Assembly: GCA_002298785.1 (NCBI GenBank)
Contig: DBMR01000011.1
Location: 1 to 64,000 of the forward strand
DNA from: Verrucomicrobia subdivision 3 bacterium UBA693
GTDB taxonomy: Bacteria > Verrucomicrobiota > Verrucomicrobiia > Limisphaerales > UBA8199
Direction: 5' to 3'
Length of the DNA stretch: 64,000 nt
Part shown: piece after piece, positions 33,101 through 41,671 of the stretch
How positions within the stretch are numbered: position 1 is the first letter of the stretch
Layout of the letters: each line of letters opens with the position of its first letter
Position numbers and translations under genes: made by a program
The notes under the pieces: generated by a model
What the model saw: only the letters and a program-made list of their open reading frames with translations
What the model was told of the DNA's origin: nothing
Database searches by the model: none

Positions 33101-33803
33101 GCAGCAGCCACGGCCGCAAGGTCTCCGGAGCGAAAGGTGGCACGGTGGGCCAGGGTGTCGCGATCATGGTACCGACGCATCCCTTTACCACCGCATACTG
33201 GGCGCCGCCTTTTCCTTTCCCCCGCCACTCGGAAATCACCAGTTGTTTCCCCAGGGCTTCGGCCACCGGTCCGTCAAGTATTATTTCACCCCGGGCCGCA
33301 ACCTGCGCCGCCGCCCCCATGCGCGCCAGCGTTCGCCCGGCCAGTATGTCCAGCAGTTGCGTCTCAGGATCGCCCGCCAGGAAACGCCGGGCCGGACCGG
33401 CCGCGACGGAGATCTTGACGACTAGCGACACGGTGTCCCCGTTCGGGAGACTCACGGTGGCGAATTGGGCCATGCTAGCCTGCATGGCGAGGGCGCATAA
33501 CGTCGCCCGCAGTCCATCGTCCTGATCAAACCAGCAGGTAATGGCGTCACCCGCAAAGGCCGTCACACTGCCAGCATGCTGGTTTACCTGCTGATTTAAC
33601 GCTTCGTAAACCCGGTTGAGATGGACAGTTAGCTCTTCTGCACCTCGTCGCGGCCCCAAGGTTCTCGCTAACGCCTCCGTTAACGGCGTGAAGCCCGAAA
33701 TGTCCGCAAAAAGGGCCGACCCCTGCGTGCGCTCAGGCAAAGGTACTCCCCCAGCCATCGCCACCCGCCGGTCCATCGGCAAATATGACTCGATAATCTC
33801 CAT
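30135..33803 (-). CDS. sAC-like tandem adenylyl cyclase / AAA ATPase / TPR regulator
   Basis: Protein of 1,222 residues from the ATG at 33803. The first class III cyclase domain (GSALFADISGFTPLTEALA, FAGDAITCWF) keeps both metal aspartates. The second (NVVFMKFEGIDYDED, GVSIGDKGSHLHACFGAP, YGVLGDEVNMAARLM) has lost the first one, giving a pseudo-heterodimer like soluble adenylyl cyclase. An ATPase with Walker A AEAGIGKTR and Walker B LLLVLEDMHWMD follows, then a LuxR/MalT-like helical part and TPR repeats with conserved LGDRWAIAN units up to the C-terminus. Domain order matches mammalian sAC and mycobacterial multidomain cyclases. It probably signals through cAMP and senses a metabolite or bicarbonate. 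It stands alone. Confidence 0.9.
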   Translation of the reverse strand: MEIIESYLPMDRRVAMAGGVPLPERTQGSALFADISGFTPLTEALARTLGPRRGAEELTVHLNRVYEALNQQVNQHAGSVTAFAGDAITCWFDQDDGLRATLCALAMQASMAQFATVSLPNGDTVSLVVKISVAAGPARRFLAGDPETQLLDILAGRTLARMGAAAQVAARGEIILDGPVAEALGKQLVISEWRGKGKGGAQYAVVKGCVGTMIATPWPTVPPFAPETLRPWLLRPVYDRMQAGQGEFLTELRPANVVFMKFEGIDYDEDEDARGRLDAYVRWVQEVVAHYGGFLLGVSIGDKGSHLHACFGAPLAHENDPWRAVAAAGDLIQPPASMPFVTAVKIGVSGGTLRTGAYGSPHRRTYGVLGDEVNMAARLMEHAAPGQVLVSSRLERSAGNSFRWKVLPPLKVKGKTEPVPVYSLLGQTHENASRLHESHYSLPMVGRKQELATIEAKLRLTLGGAGQTVLIRAEAGIGKTRLVAEAMRVARDLGFSIHVGQCQSHRVSSSYLVWQTIWHGLFDLPQATPAEQVTALEQRLAALDPGLLLRFPLLGTVLNLPIPDNDLTRPLEARLRKVSLEALLSAVLRKIAAAQPLLLVLEDMHWMDALSRDLLLELARATARVPVLLLVTQRPAELGRAEAERLASLPQCTTMELTVFTAEDAAIFAGLKLSQLFDYHGDVPGALLERLFSRAAGNPFYLEELLNFIKDQQLNFLDPQAITDSDLPESLHAVVLSRIDRLSENQQAAVKIASVIGRLFPAAVVFGMQTNLQHKLVAADLEELRRVDLTAVEQPEPEMVYMFKHVVTQEVAYGSLPHATRSRLHNEIALLLERLYPADLDQNLDLLAFHFDRTSNQEKKVHYLLRAGAAAQARYANADAINYFERVMPLLEPAQRVPALLKLGKVRELIGEWKKAGACYQRAFEAAEAIGDVAAQAQSQVATGDLLRKQALYSEATDWLSVARTRFEEIGDRAGVGQALHAAGTVAAMQGDYLQAGEHYQQSLKIRQELGDKVQEAALLSNLGIIARFQGGLEQARQLNEQSLALRREAGDRWAIANSLNNLGVVLRDLRELGSARNVLEESLALNRQVGDRWAIANVLSSLAEAALDQQDWSSASKYLEESLAINLDLGDRTAVAFVQECFAVMAAAQNEPARALRLAGAASALRSAVGSPLSPSEQQHLDAALTPARQQLSAAEQSACFEAGSALSLEEAAGEALRESQ

Positions 33804-34174
33804 GCTCCGCACCCGACCCGTACCAACTGCCAATAACCGTCAACTCCGGCTCGAACCGGATACTCGTAATGCTGATCAAATTGCACCCTAACACGGATGC
33901 CGCCAACGCGCCATAAATCCCGGTCCCGCCCAGACTTCCCGAAGCTGTCCGCGTCACCCGGATGGCACAAAACCAAGGGGGCCGAGGCCAAATGAGAATC
34001 GTCCGGCCCCAGCTTGACAGAAGGGCGGGGATAGGGAAACTTCTTATTCGATTCACAAGGTTACCTAATGTGTGAGGGAATTTTTTTGTCGCGAGTCCGC
34101 GATCTGGGACGACCCACGCGTCGCCCGACGGGCGGTGCCCTCCTCGTTCTCTCGGTCAATTTAACGGAACAACT
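33804..34174. other. Divergent intergenic region
   Basis: 370 bases between the divergent cyclase and the giant peptidase gene. No gene is seen. Near 34,105-34,140 is a GC-rich piece (ACCCACGCGTCGCCCG) similar to that at 17,650. A T-rich stretch (AATTTTTTTGTC) at about 34,080 may be part of a promoter for the peptidase. The peptidase ATG has no strong Shine-Dalgarno. Confidence 0.35.
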
Positions 34175-37100
34175 ATGAACAGTTCATTTCTTAGGGTCAC
34201 CACGGCTTTTGCAGTCGTAGCGGCCGGTATGATGGCGGTGGTGGCGCCCACGGTCAATGGAGCCACGCAATACAACACCAAACTGGTGCTTGAAGGATGG
34301 TGCAACCTGGCTAACGCCTGGGGCGGCACGGTCCAGACGAGTAACTCCAAATACTCAGACGGGGATACCCTGCCCTTGCGCTGTCAGGCCAGTCTCCTCC
34401 CCGGAAGCAGCAACACGGTGTTGTTAAAGTACGATTTTTCAAGCGGCGGGTCCGCGCGATTCTTCGATTCACTGGGCTCGTATAAACAAGGAAACCCGGA
34501 CACGAACCTTTTGTCGGGAATTTCCGGAGCTGGGTCGCCCAGCCAATGGGCGATTCCGCTCGATCCCCTGTTGCCCGCAGGAGCTCAAATTCCTGGGGTA
34601 TTGATCACCTATAACCTTTCGAAGGTCACTTTTGGCGCTTACACCCTGGTCAATGGGGTAAAAGTGCTCCCGGTAAATTTTGTCGTGGCGGGCACCGGAA
34701 AGACCGCAGTGACCGTGGTGATTGGCTATGGCGGACACCTCGCCGGACAAGTCGCCTGGGGCGTCGGCAATGGCGCCTCGACCTTTCCTGGGGCTTCTCG
34801 CAAAGCCTACGCGAGCCTCAATGGATGCTCGGACGTAAATGTGGCGGTAAATCCCGGAACGGTGATCGCTTCGGCGGACCTGGGCATCAGCCAGCAGGCA
34901 ACTCCCCAACCCGTGTATTCAGGGGATCCGCTGAGCTACCAACTCACCATCCAAAATCCCGGCCCTGACCAGGCATGTTCCGTGACGGTCACCGATTCGC
35001 TACCCGCCGGGGTGACTCTAAAAAGTGTGTCTACTTCCCAGGGAACCTGGTCCGGAACCACTAATCTTGCGTTTGCTCTTGGCAACATCAACGCCGGTGC
35101 GTCAGCCAGTATCAGCATCTCCATGACGGTGAGCTCGACTGCACCGAGCATCGCGAATACCGCCGTGGTGAATTCGCTGACTCAGGATCCGAACCTGCTC
35201 AACAATACCGCCACCGTTACCAGCACGATCCTGATCCGGGACACCACGCCGCCCCAGATTCTTGCCTGCACAAATATCACCCAAGGCACCGACCCTGGCC
35301 AATGCTCGGCCAAGGTGACTTACAACGTATCGGCCACCGACAATCAGCCGGGGGTTAAACTGGTGTGCTCGCCGCCCTCGGGTTCCACATTTCCACTGGG
35401 CACCACCACGGTGCAATGCGTAGCCACCGACACTTCCGGAAATTCTTCGAGCTGCAGTTTCACCGTGACGATCGTTGACCGGGAGCCGCCCCAGATCTTC
35501 TGTCCCCCTACCCTCGCAGTGTCGAGTCTCCAGGGTAGCTGCGATACTCCCGTCGCTTTTACCCCGCCGACCGCGAGTGATAATTGTGGAGGCGCCGTAC
35601 CGGTAATTTGCACCCCGCCCTCGGGTTCAACGTTCTCCGTGGGAACAAATCTCGTGATCTGCACGGCCACAGACCCCGCCGGAAACACCAGTAGTTGCGC
35701 CTTTGCCGTCGTCGTGCAGGACGTGGGAAATCAGGCCTGGCCGCAGGCGTTGCCACTGACCCTGGTGGATAACGGCGGCGTGCAGGTGGCCACCGCCCGG
35801 CAATGTCTCAATCGCCTCGACCAATCGCGCTGGTTCAAATTCAAGATCCAGCCGAACAGTCGCATTTTTGTCACCCTTAGTGATCTGCCGGAGAACTACG
35901 ACCTCGTCCTGTTCAAGGACATCGCTGCAGCCTACACCTCGCTGAACTCAGCGCAGGACCTTGTCCGGTTGAGCGCGGAATTCGCGAGCGATGCCTTCAG
36001 TCCCAGCGCATTTTCACCGGACGCGTTTAGTCCGAGTGCTTTTTCACCGAGCGCCTTCTCGCCATCGGCCTTCAGCCCCAGTGCGTTCTCCCCTTCGGCT
36101 TTTTCGCCTTCGGCCTTTAGCCCCAGCGCCTTTTCCCCGAGCGCGTTCAGCCCGGACGCTTTCTCGCCGTCGGCGTTTAGCCCCAGCGCGTTTTCTCCGA
36201 GTGCGTTTTCGCCATCCGCTTTCTCGCCCAGTGCCTTTTCCCCGAGCGCTTTCTCGCCCAGTGCTTTTTCCGCCGCACAGATCCAAAGTGTGATTGCCGC
36301 CTCCGCCTTCGATGGCGTCACGAGCGAAGGCGTGGTGGTGAACACATGGGACAACGACGGATATTTTTACGTGCGGGTCCGTGGACGCAACGGAGTGGCC
36401 AGCTCCGGACGCCCGTTCTCCCTGGCGGTGTTCGAAGTCCCGGGTCCCTGCGGCAGCGTGAGCAAAGTGCCGGTCGATTCCTCCGGCCAACCGCTGCCGG
36501 CCGATCCACCGCCCGCACCCGCCGGTAATTACCGGACCTTGATCCTGACCGATCTTGACCGGTTGACCGGCCCCGGACCAAGCACGGTGAAAAGCAACCT
36601 CACTGACAAGCTCAACGCCCTTGCCTCCCGTCCGGAAGTGGCCGGCATCGTGGTCGATCTCGCGTCCGATCCGGCAATCAACTTTTTCAACGCGCAGGCC
36701 GACAAATATTACGATTGTCCCTATGCGAAAAACCTGCTCGCCGGCGCCATCAAACGCATCGTGGCAAGCTACCGGGGAGCGAACCCGCTGCAATACGTGG
36801 TCCTCGCCGGCAGTGACGCGGTCGTGCCTTTCTTTCGTTACCCGGATGAAGCCCTGCTGGGGCCGGAGCGCAATTACGTGCCGCCGGTCCGGGACCTGAC
36901 CACCTCACAAGCCAGCCTCAAATTGAATTATGTGCTCAGCCAGGATGCCTATGGCGCGCAGTGCACAGTGAGTTATAAAAACGGAGAGCTGCCGTTGCCC
37001 GACCTTGCCGTGGGGCGGCTAGTGGAATCTCCGGCCGAAATCAGCGCGCTGATCGATGCCTACCTCCAGACCCCCGACGGCCAGGTGCCGACGCCAAACT

Positions 37101-40100
37101 CCGCCCTGGTCACCGGATACGATTTCCTCGCCGATGTGGCGACCGCAGTCCGCGATGAATTTTCCCTGGGCCTGGGAGCAGCGCCGGACACCTTGATCTC
37201 CCCCAATTCGCTGGCGCCGAGCCTCTGCTGGACGGCCGACGATCTCCGCCAGGCCATGTTCAGCAAGCCCCACAGCCTGATTTTCCTGGCGGGTCACTTT
37301 AGCGCCAGCTCGGCCATGGCCGCGGATTACGCCACCCAACTGTCGGCGTCGGAAGTGGCGGCCTCGACCACGGATTTTCGCAATGCCATCATCTTCAGCG
37401 CCGGGTGCCACTCCGGTTACAATATTGTTTCCAGCGACAGCATCCCCTACGTCACGCCGGACCCGGACTGGCCCCAGGCTTTTGCCCGCAAACAAGCGAC
37501 GTTGATCGCCGGCACCGGTTATCAGTACGGCGATACTGATTACATTGAATACAGCGAGAGGCTGTACCTGAACTTCGCGAAACAACTGCGCACCGGTTCC
37601 GGGCCGGTGGCCATTGGGAAAGCGTTGCTGAACGCGAAGCGCGCCTACCTCACGGCCACGCCCCAAATGCGCGGCATCCACGCCAAATCCTACCTGGAAG
37701 TCGCCTTGTTTGGGTTACCCATGCTCCAGGTGAATCTCCCGGGCTCCCGACGGCAAAACGATACCACCTCGCCAGTTGTCGCCAGCCTGACCCCGGTCGC
37801 GACCAACCCCGGCGCCACGCTCGGCCTGCGCACCGCCGACCTGGGCATCACCCCGGCACTCGTTCCGAGCGACGTCGTGTTGAATAACACCGAAGATGGC
37901 ACACAAATCACGGCGACCTTCCTCGCCGGCGGCGACGGCATTATCAACAATCCAGCAGAACCCATCCTCCCACTGGAATCCCGGGACGTTACCTTCCCTA
38001 GCTTCGTCCTGCGCGGCATTGGTTTTCGCGGAGGCAGCTACAGTGACCTCCTCGGAAAAGTGCCGCTGACCGGCGCCGCCGCTACCGAAATTCGCGGCAT
38101 CCACGCCACGTTCCTTTCGGAAGTCTTCTATCCCGTTCGCCCCTGGAGCGCTAATTATTTTGACGCCTTTTGCGGCGGTTTCAACGGCAGCACCTTGCTG
38201 CTGGCCATTCCAGCCCAATTCAAATCCGACTCCCCCACCGCCGCCACTGGCACCATCCGCGCCTTCAGCCAGATGGATTTTCGCCTTTATTACAGCAGCA
38301 ACACGGTCACCTACCTGGACGCCCAGGGCAATGCCAGCACACCGGGACTGGCGGCACCACCCGCCATCTCAGGAGTGGTCGGCATCACCAGCGCGGCCGG
38401 CGACAACGTCGCTCTTAGCGCCCAGGTCGTTGGCAACCCCGCTGCCGGCATTCAGGCGGTGTGGGTCACCTGGACCGCAGTCGCGGGCCCAAGCGCCGGG
38501 AAATGGCAATCCCTCGACCTCATCCAAAACCCTGCCAACTCGACTTTGTGGGAAGGTGTCCTCAACTTAAATGGCACGCCTTCGGGAAACATTCGGTACC
38601 TGGTCCAGGCCGTCAATGGCGTCGGCCTCGTCACCCTGGACACCAAACTCGGCGCTTACCATATCCCGGACGAATTTGATAGCGGATCCACCGCCCAATT
38701 GGCCCCGACCTCCGTCACGCTGCTGGCAGCGGGCACCAACGGCGCTTTTGGGGACACCACCCGCTTCACCGCTTTGCTGCAAGGGGCCGGAAACACCCCG
38801 CTTCCGTCGCAGCGAATCGTGTTCAGCATCGGCGACCAGGAAGTTTGGGCCACCACCGACGCCAACGGCCAGGCCTCGGGCGCCCTGGCGCTGCGCAGCG
38901 CGCCGGCCGGCTACCAACTGAAAGCGTCTTTCCCCGGCGCCACTGGTTTGGCTCCTTCCTTTGTCATACAGCCGTTCACGATCGACCGCCAGGTCACGCA
39001 CCTGGGCATCGCACCTTCCATCGTGTACGTAAAGCCGAATACGGATTCAAAGATCGTGGCCACCCTGACCGATGCCACAGGTGATCGCGTGATTGAAAGA
39101 ACCATTCTCTTTTCCGTGCAGGGCCCCAACGGTGCTTATGGACTGCCGGTGATCACCGGACCGAACGGCGAGGCGCGCCTCGGCCAGGTCCCGCTCCCGG
39201 CCGGGGAGTACAACGTCGTGGCCTACTTCAACGGCACCATTGGCCTACCCGGGCAGACGATCACTGTGGACGATGGCCGCTACCAGGCGTCCTCCACCGC
39301 TGGCAGCATCAACGTCACCCTGGTCGTCGACGATCAACCACCTTCCATTACGTGCCCCGGCACCCTGCTCCAGGCCACAGACCCAGACCGTTGCGATGCC
39401 GTGGTTACCTTCACGGTGGCGGCGGCCGATGATCACCCCGGTGTCACCCTCGTTTGCACGCCTCCTTCAGGTTCCGTTTTTCCGAAGGGAACAAATGTCG
39501 TCAACTGCGTGGCCACAGACCTGGCCGGCAACCAGCGAGCCTGCTCCTTCAACGTCGTGGTCTTTGATGGTCAATCTCCCCAGATCACCTGCCCGGCCAA
39601 TATCCTCGTGAGCACCGATCCCGGCTTGCCTACGGCAGTGGTCAATTTCACCGTCCTGGCCGCGGACAATTGTCCCGGTGTCGCAGTCGCCACCAGCCAA
39701 CCATCCGGCACCGCTTTCCCGATCGGTACCAACACCGTCACTTGCATTGCCACCGACACTTCGGGCAACCAGGCCGCGTGCAGTTTCACCATCGTGGTGC
39801 GTGACACCGAATCGCCTAAGATCAAAAGCATCAGCGCATCTCCAAATGTCCTGTCCCCACCGAACCATGCCATGATACCGGTGGTCATCTCCCTAAATAC
39901 GACGGATAATTCGGGTACCGCGTCGGCGTCCGTGGTTTCCATCACCAGCAATGAGCCGCTCAACACGACGGGGGATGGGTGCACCAGCGTCGACTACCAA
40001 ATCACCGGCCCACTCACTGTGAAGTTAAGGGCGGAACGTGCGCAGAACGGGAATGGGCGAACCTACTCCATCACGGTCAAGGTCGTCGACCTGGCGGGCA

Positions 40101-40141
40101 ACACCACGTTTGGAACCACCACCGTCTTTGTTCCGAAATGA
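34175..40141 (+). CDS. Giant secreted C25 (gingipain-like) peptidase with DUF11, HYR and SAFSP repeats
   Basis: Protein of 1,988 residues with signal peptide (residues 1-30). Order: N-terminal domain to about 230; DUF11 repeat (235-350); two HYR domains (355-517); a pre-peptidase-type beta domain (518-605); nineteen 5-residue SAFSP/DAFSP repeats (606-700); a C25 cysteine peptidase domain (about 785-1190) with His1041 in LAGHFS and Cys1078 in FSAGCHSG; Ig-like domains; two more HYR domains (1715-1880); and a C-terminal domain. The His-Cys spacing of 37 is close to that of gingipains. No type IX C-terminal signal is obvious. It is exported and probably surface-bound; the target is unknown. Confidence 0.9.
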   Translation: MNSSFLRVTTAFAVVAAGMMAVVAPTVNGATQYNTKLVLEGWCNLANAWGGTVQTSNSKYSDGDTLPLRCQASLLPGSSNTVLLKYDFSSGGSARFFDSLGSYKQGNPDTNLLSGISGAGSPSQWAIPLDPLLPAGAQIPGVLITYNLSKVTFGAYTLVNGVKVLPVNFVVAGTGKTAVTVVIGYGGHLAGQVAWGVGNGASTFPGASRKAYASLNGCSDVNVAVNPGTVIASADLGISQQATPQPVYSGDPLSYQLTIQNPGPDQACSVTVTDSLPAGVTLKSVSTSQGTWSGTTNLAFALGNINAGASASISISMTVSSTAPSIANTAVVNSLTQDPNLLNNTATVTSTILIRDTTPPQILACTNITQGTDPGQCSAKVTYNVSATDNQPGVKLVCSPPSGSTFPLGTTTVQCVATDTSGNSSSCSFTVTIVDREPPQIFCPPTLAVSSLQGSCDTPVAFTPPTASDNCGGAVPVICTPPSGSTFSVGTNLVICTATDPAGNTSSCAFAVVVQDVGNQAWPQALPLTLVDNGGVQVATARQCLNRLDQSRWFKFKIQPNSRIFVTLSDLPENYDLVLFKDIAAAYTSLNSAQDLVRLSAEFASDAFSPSAFSPDAFSPSAFSPSAFSPSAFSPSAFSPSAFSPSAFSPSAFSPSAFSPDAFSPSAFSPSAFSPSAFSPSAFSPSAFSPSAFSPSAFSAAQIQSVIAASAFDGVTSEGVVVNTWDNDGYFYVRVRGRNGVASSGRPFSLAVFEVPGPCGSVSKVPVDSSGQPLPADPPPAPAGNYRTLILTDLDRLTGPGPSTVKSNLTDKLNALASRPEVAGIVVDLASDPAINFFNAQADKYYDCPYAKNLLAGAIKRIVASYRGANPLQYVVLAGSDAVVPFFRYPDEALLGPERNYVPPVRDLTTSQASLKLNYVLSQDAYGAQCTVSYKNGELPLPDLAVGRLVESPAEISALIDAYLQTPDGQVPTPNSALVTGYDFLADVATAVRDEFSLGLGAAPDTLISPNSLAPSLCWTADDLRQAMFSKPHSLIFLAGHFSASSAMAADYATQLSASEVAASTTDFRNAIIFSAGCHSGYNIVSSDSIPYVTPDPDWPQAFARKQATLIAGTGYQYGDTDYIEYSERLYLNFAKQLRTGSGPVAIGKALLNAKRAYLTATPQMRGIHAKSYLEVALFGLPMLQVNLPGSRRQNDTTSPVVASLTPVATNPGATLGLRTADLGITPALVPSDVVLNNTEDGTQITATFLAGGDGIINNPAEPILPLESRDVTFPSFVLRGIGFRGGSYSDLLGKVPLTGAAATEIRGIHATFLSEVFYPVRPWSANYFDAFCGGFNGSTLLLAIPAQFKSDSPTAATGTIRAFSQMDFRLYYSSNTVTYLDAQGNASTPGLAAPPAISGVVGITSAAGDNVALSAQVVGNPAAGIQAVWVTWTAVAGPSAGKWQSLDLIQNPANSTLWEGVLNLNGTPSGNIRYLVQAVNGVGLVTLDTKLGAYHIPDEFDSGSTAQLAPTSVTLLAAGTNGAFGDTTRFTALLQGAGNTPLPSQRIVFSIGDQEVWATTDANGQASGALALRSAPAGYQLKASFPGATGLAPSFVIQPFTIDRQVTHLGIAPSIVYVKPNTDSKIVATLTDATGDRVIERTILFSVQGPNGAYGLPVITGPNGEARLGQVPLPAGEYNVVAYFNGTIGLPGQTITVDDGRYQASSTAGSINVTLVVDDQPPSITCPGTLLQATDPDRCDAVVTFTVAAADDHPGVTLVCTPPSGSVFPKGTNVVNCVATDLAGNQRACSFNVVVFDGQSPQITCPANILVSTDPGLPTAVVNFTVLAADNCPGVAVATSQPSGTAFPIGTNTVTCIATDTSGNQAACSFTIVVRDTESPKIKSISASPNVLSPPNHAMIPVVISLNTTDNSGTASASVVSITSNEPLNTTGDGCTSVDYQITGPLTVKLRAERAQNGNGRTYSITVKVVDLAGNTTFGTTTVFVPK
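35990..36274 (+). repeat. 19-copy pentapeptide-coding tandem repeat (SAFSP)
   Basis: Nineteen in-frame 15-base units encoding DAFSP or SAFSP. Codons vary freely (AGC, AGT, TCC, TCG, GCG, GCC, TTC, TTT) while the amino acids hardly change, so the peptide, not the DNA, is conserved. It links the beta domain to the peptidase domain of the giant protein. Confidence 0.95.
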
Positions 40142-40205
40142 CCGGCGCCCGGCGAGGGCGCAGATCAATTTGCGCGGCAAACTCAACCATCTTAGTATGC
40201 GCGCC

Positions 40206-41531
40206 ATGAACACCCGACTGCTGGCGGTCCTCGGCGTCTGCTTGACGTCATGGGCCGGTGCCGCCGACCCCACACTGCGCGAGGCGGTCGCGACCAAACT
40301 CGAAGCCCAGGCGCCCAATTTGCTCGCACTTTACCAACACCTCCACGCTCAGCCCGAGCTGTCGTTTCAGGAAGAGCAGTCCGCGGCGAGAATGGCCGCA
40401 GAGTTGCGACAGGCGGGATATACCGTCACCACCGGCGTGGGCAAGCATGGTGTGGTGGGAGTGCTGACCAATGGCCCCGGTCGGACCGTCCTGGTGCGAT
40501 CGGATATGGATGCCCTGCCGGTGCCGGAAGAAACGGGACTGCCCTACGCCAGCCACGTGAAGACCAAAGACGCCGCCGGAAATGACGTCCCGGTTATGCA
40601 CGCGTGTGGTCACGATATCCACATGACCTGCCTGGTAGGTGTGGGACGTATGCTCGCCCAACTCAAAGACCGGTGGCAAGGCACCCTGGTGCTCATCGCC
40701 CAACCCGCCGAAGAAACCGGCAGCGGCGCCCGCGCGATGCTCAAAGACGGCTTGTTCACCCGCTTCCCCAAACCGGAGGTGTGCCTGGCCCTGCATGACT
40801 TCGCGGGACTGCCCGCCGGGAAAGTCGGCTACACCCCGGGTTACATGCTGGCAAATGTGGACTCCGTGGACATCGTCGTGCGGGGCGTGGGCGGACACGG
40901 GGCTTGGCCGCACACGACCAAGGACCCGGTGGTGCTGGCCTCAGAAATCGTGGTGGCGCTGCAAACTATCGTGAGCCGCGAAATTGAACCCGGCCAGGCG
41001 GCCGTGGTAACGGTGGGCTCAATTCACGGCGGCACGAAGCACAATATCGTCCCGGCGGAGGTGAAGCTCCAACTCACCGTGCGCAGCTATACCGATATCG
41101 TGCGTCGCCAAAGCCTTGATTCCATCAAACGCATCGCCCGCGGCCAGGCCATCTCCGCCGGTGTCCCGGAAACCTTGCTACCCATTGTCACGGTTACCGA
41201 AGAATCCACCCCCGCCACCTTCAATGACCCGCAGATCACGGAGCGCGTCGTCGATACGCTCAAACAATGGCTCACGGACGAAAACGTCGTACGAACGCCC
41301 CCGGTCATGGGTGGTGAGGATTTCAGCGAACTCGGCCGGACCCCGGACAAAATCCCGATCTGCCTGTTTTGGGTGGGCGGGCTCAAGCGCGAGGTTTTTG
41401 ACGACGCCCGGCTGAACGGCAAACCCTTGCCCTCCTTGCACTCGCCTTTCTGGGCGCCGGACGCTCCCCCCACCCTAAAAACCGGCATCACCGCCATGAC
41501 AGCGGCGGTGCTGGAGTTTCTGCAGAAATAA
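40206..41531 (+). CDS. Secreted M20-family amidohydrolase
   Basis: Protein of 441 residues from the ATG at 40206 (an ATG at 40197 adds three residues) with a signal peptide (LLAVLGVCLTSWAGA). M20D signatures: RSDMDALPVPEETGLPY, MHACGHDIHMTCLVG, LIAQPAEETGSGARAML, and a dimerisation insert with NVDSVDIVVRGVGGHGA. The metal ligands His and Asp/Glu are present. It cleaves amide bonds of N-acyl amino acids or similar compounds in the periplasm, unlike most cytosolic members. It follows the giant peptidase by 65 bases and may process its products. Confidence 0.9.
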   Translation: MNTRLLAVLGVCLTSWAGAADPTLREAVATKLEAQAPNLLALYQHLHAQPELSFQEEQSAARMAAELRQAGYTVTTGVGKHGVVGVLTNGPGRTVLVRSDMDALPVPEETGLPYASHVKTKDAAGNDVPVMHACGHDIHMTCLVGVGRMLAQLKDRWQGTLVLIAQPAEETGSGARAMLKDGLFTRFPKPEVCLALHDFAGLPAGKVGYTPGYMLANVDSVDIVVRGVGGHGAWPHTTKDPVVLASEIVVALQTIVSREIEPGQAAVVTVGSIHGGTKHNIVPAEVKLQLTVRSYTDIVRRQSLDSIKRIARGQAISAGVPETLLPIVTVTEESTPATFNDPQITERVVDTLKQWLTDENVVRTPPVMGGEDFSELGRTPDKIPICLFWVGGLKREVFDDARLNGKPLPSLHSPFWAPDAPPTLKTGITAMTAAVLEFLQK

Positions 41532-41671
41532 TATTTCGGCTCAGTTCATCGCGTTCGCAATGCTGGCGGCGCGACGCGCATTGTCTTTACGCGCGGTATT
41601 ATTAAGAAAAGTCAAATTTTTGTTCCCGGGTCGAAACTTCTTTGGCAGACTGCCGTGAACAACAGATCATT

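Noticed and set aside
35990..36274. CRISPR or DNA-level minisatellite
   Set aside because: The units are in frame, 15 bases without spacers, and differ at synonymous sites, so this is a protein repeat.
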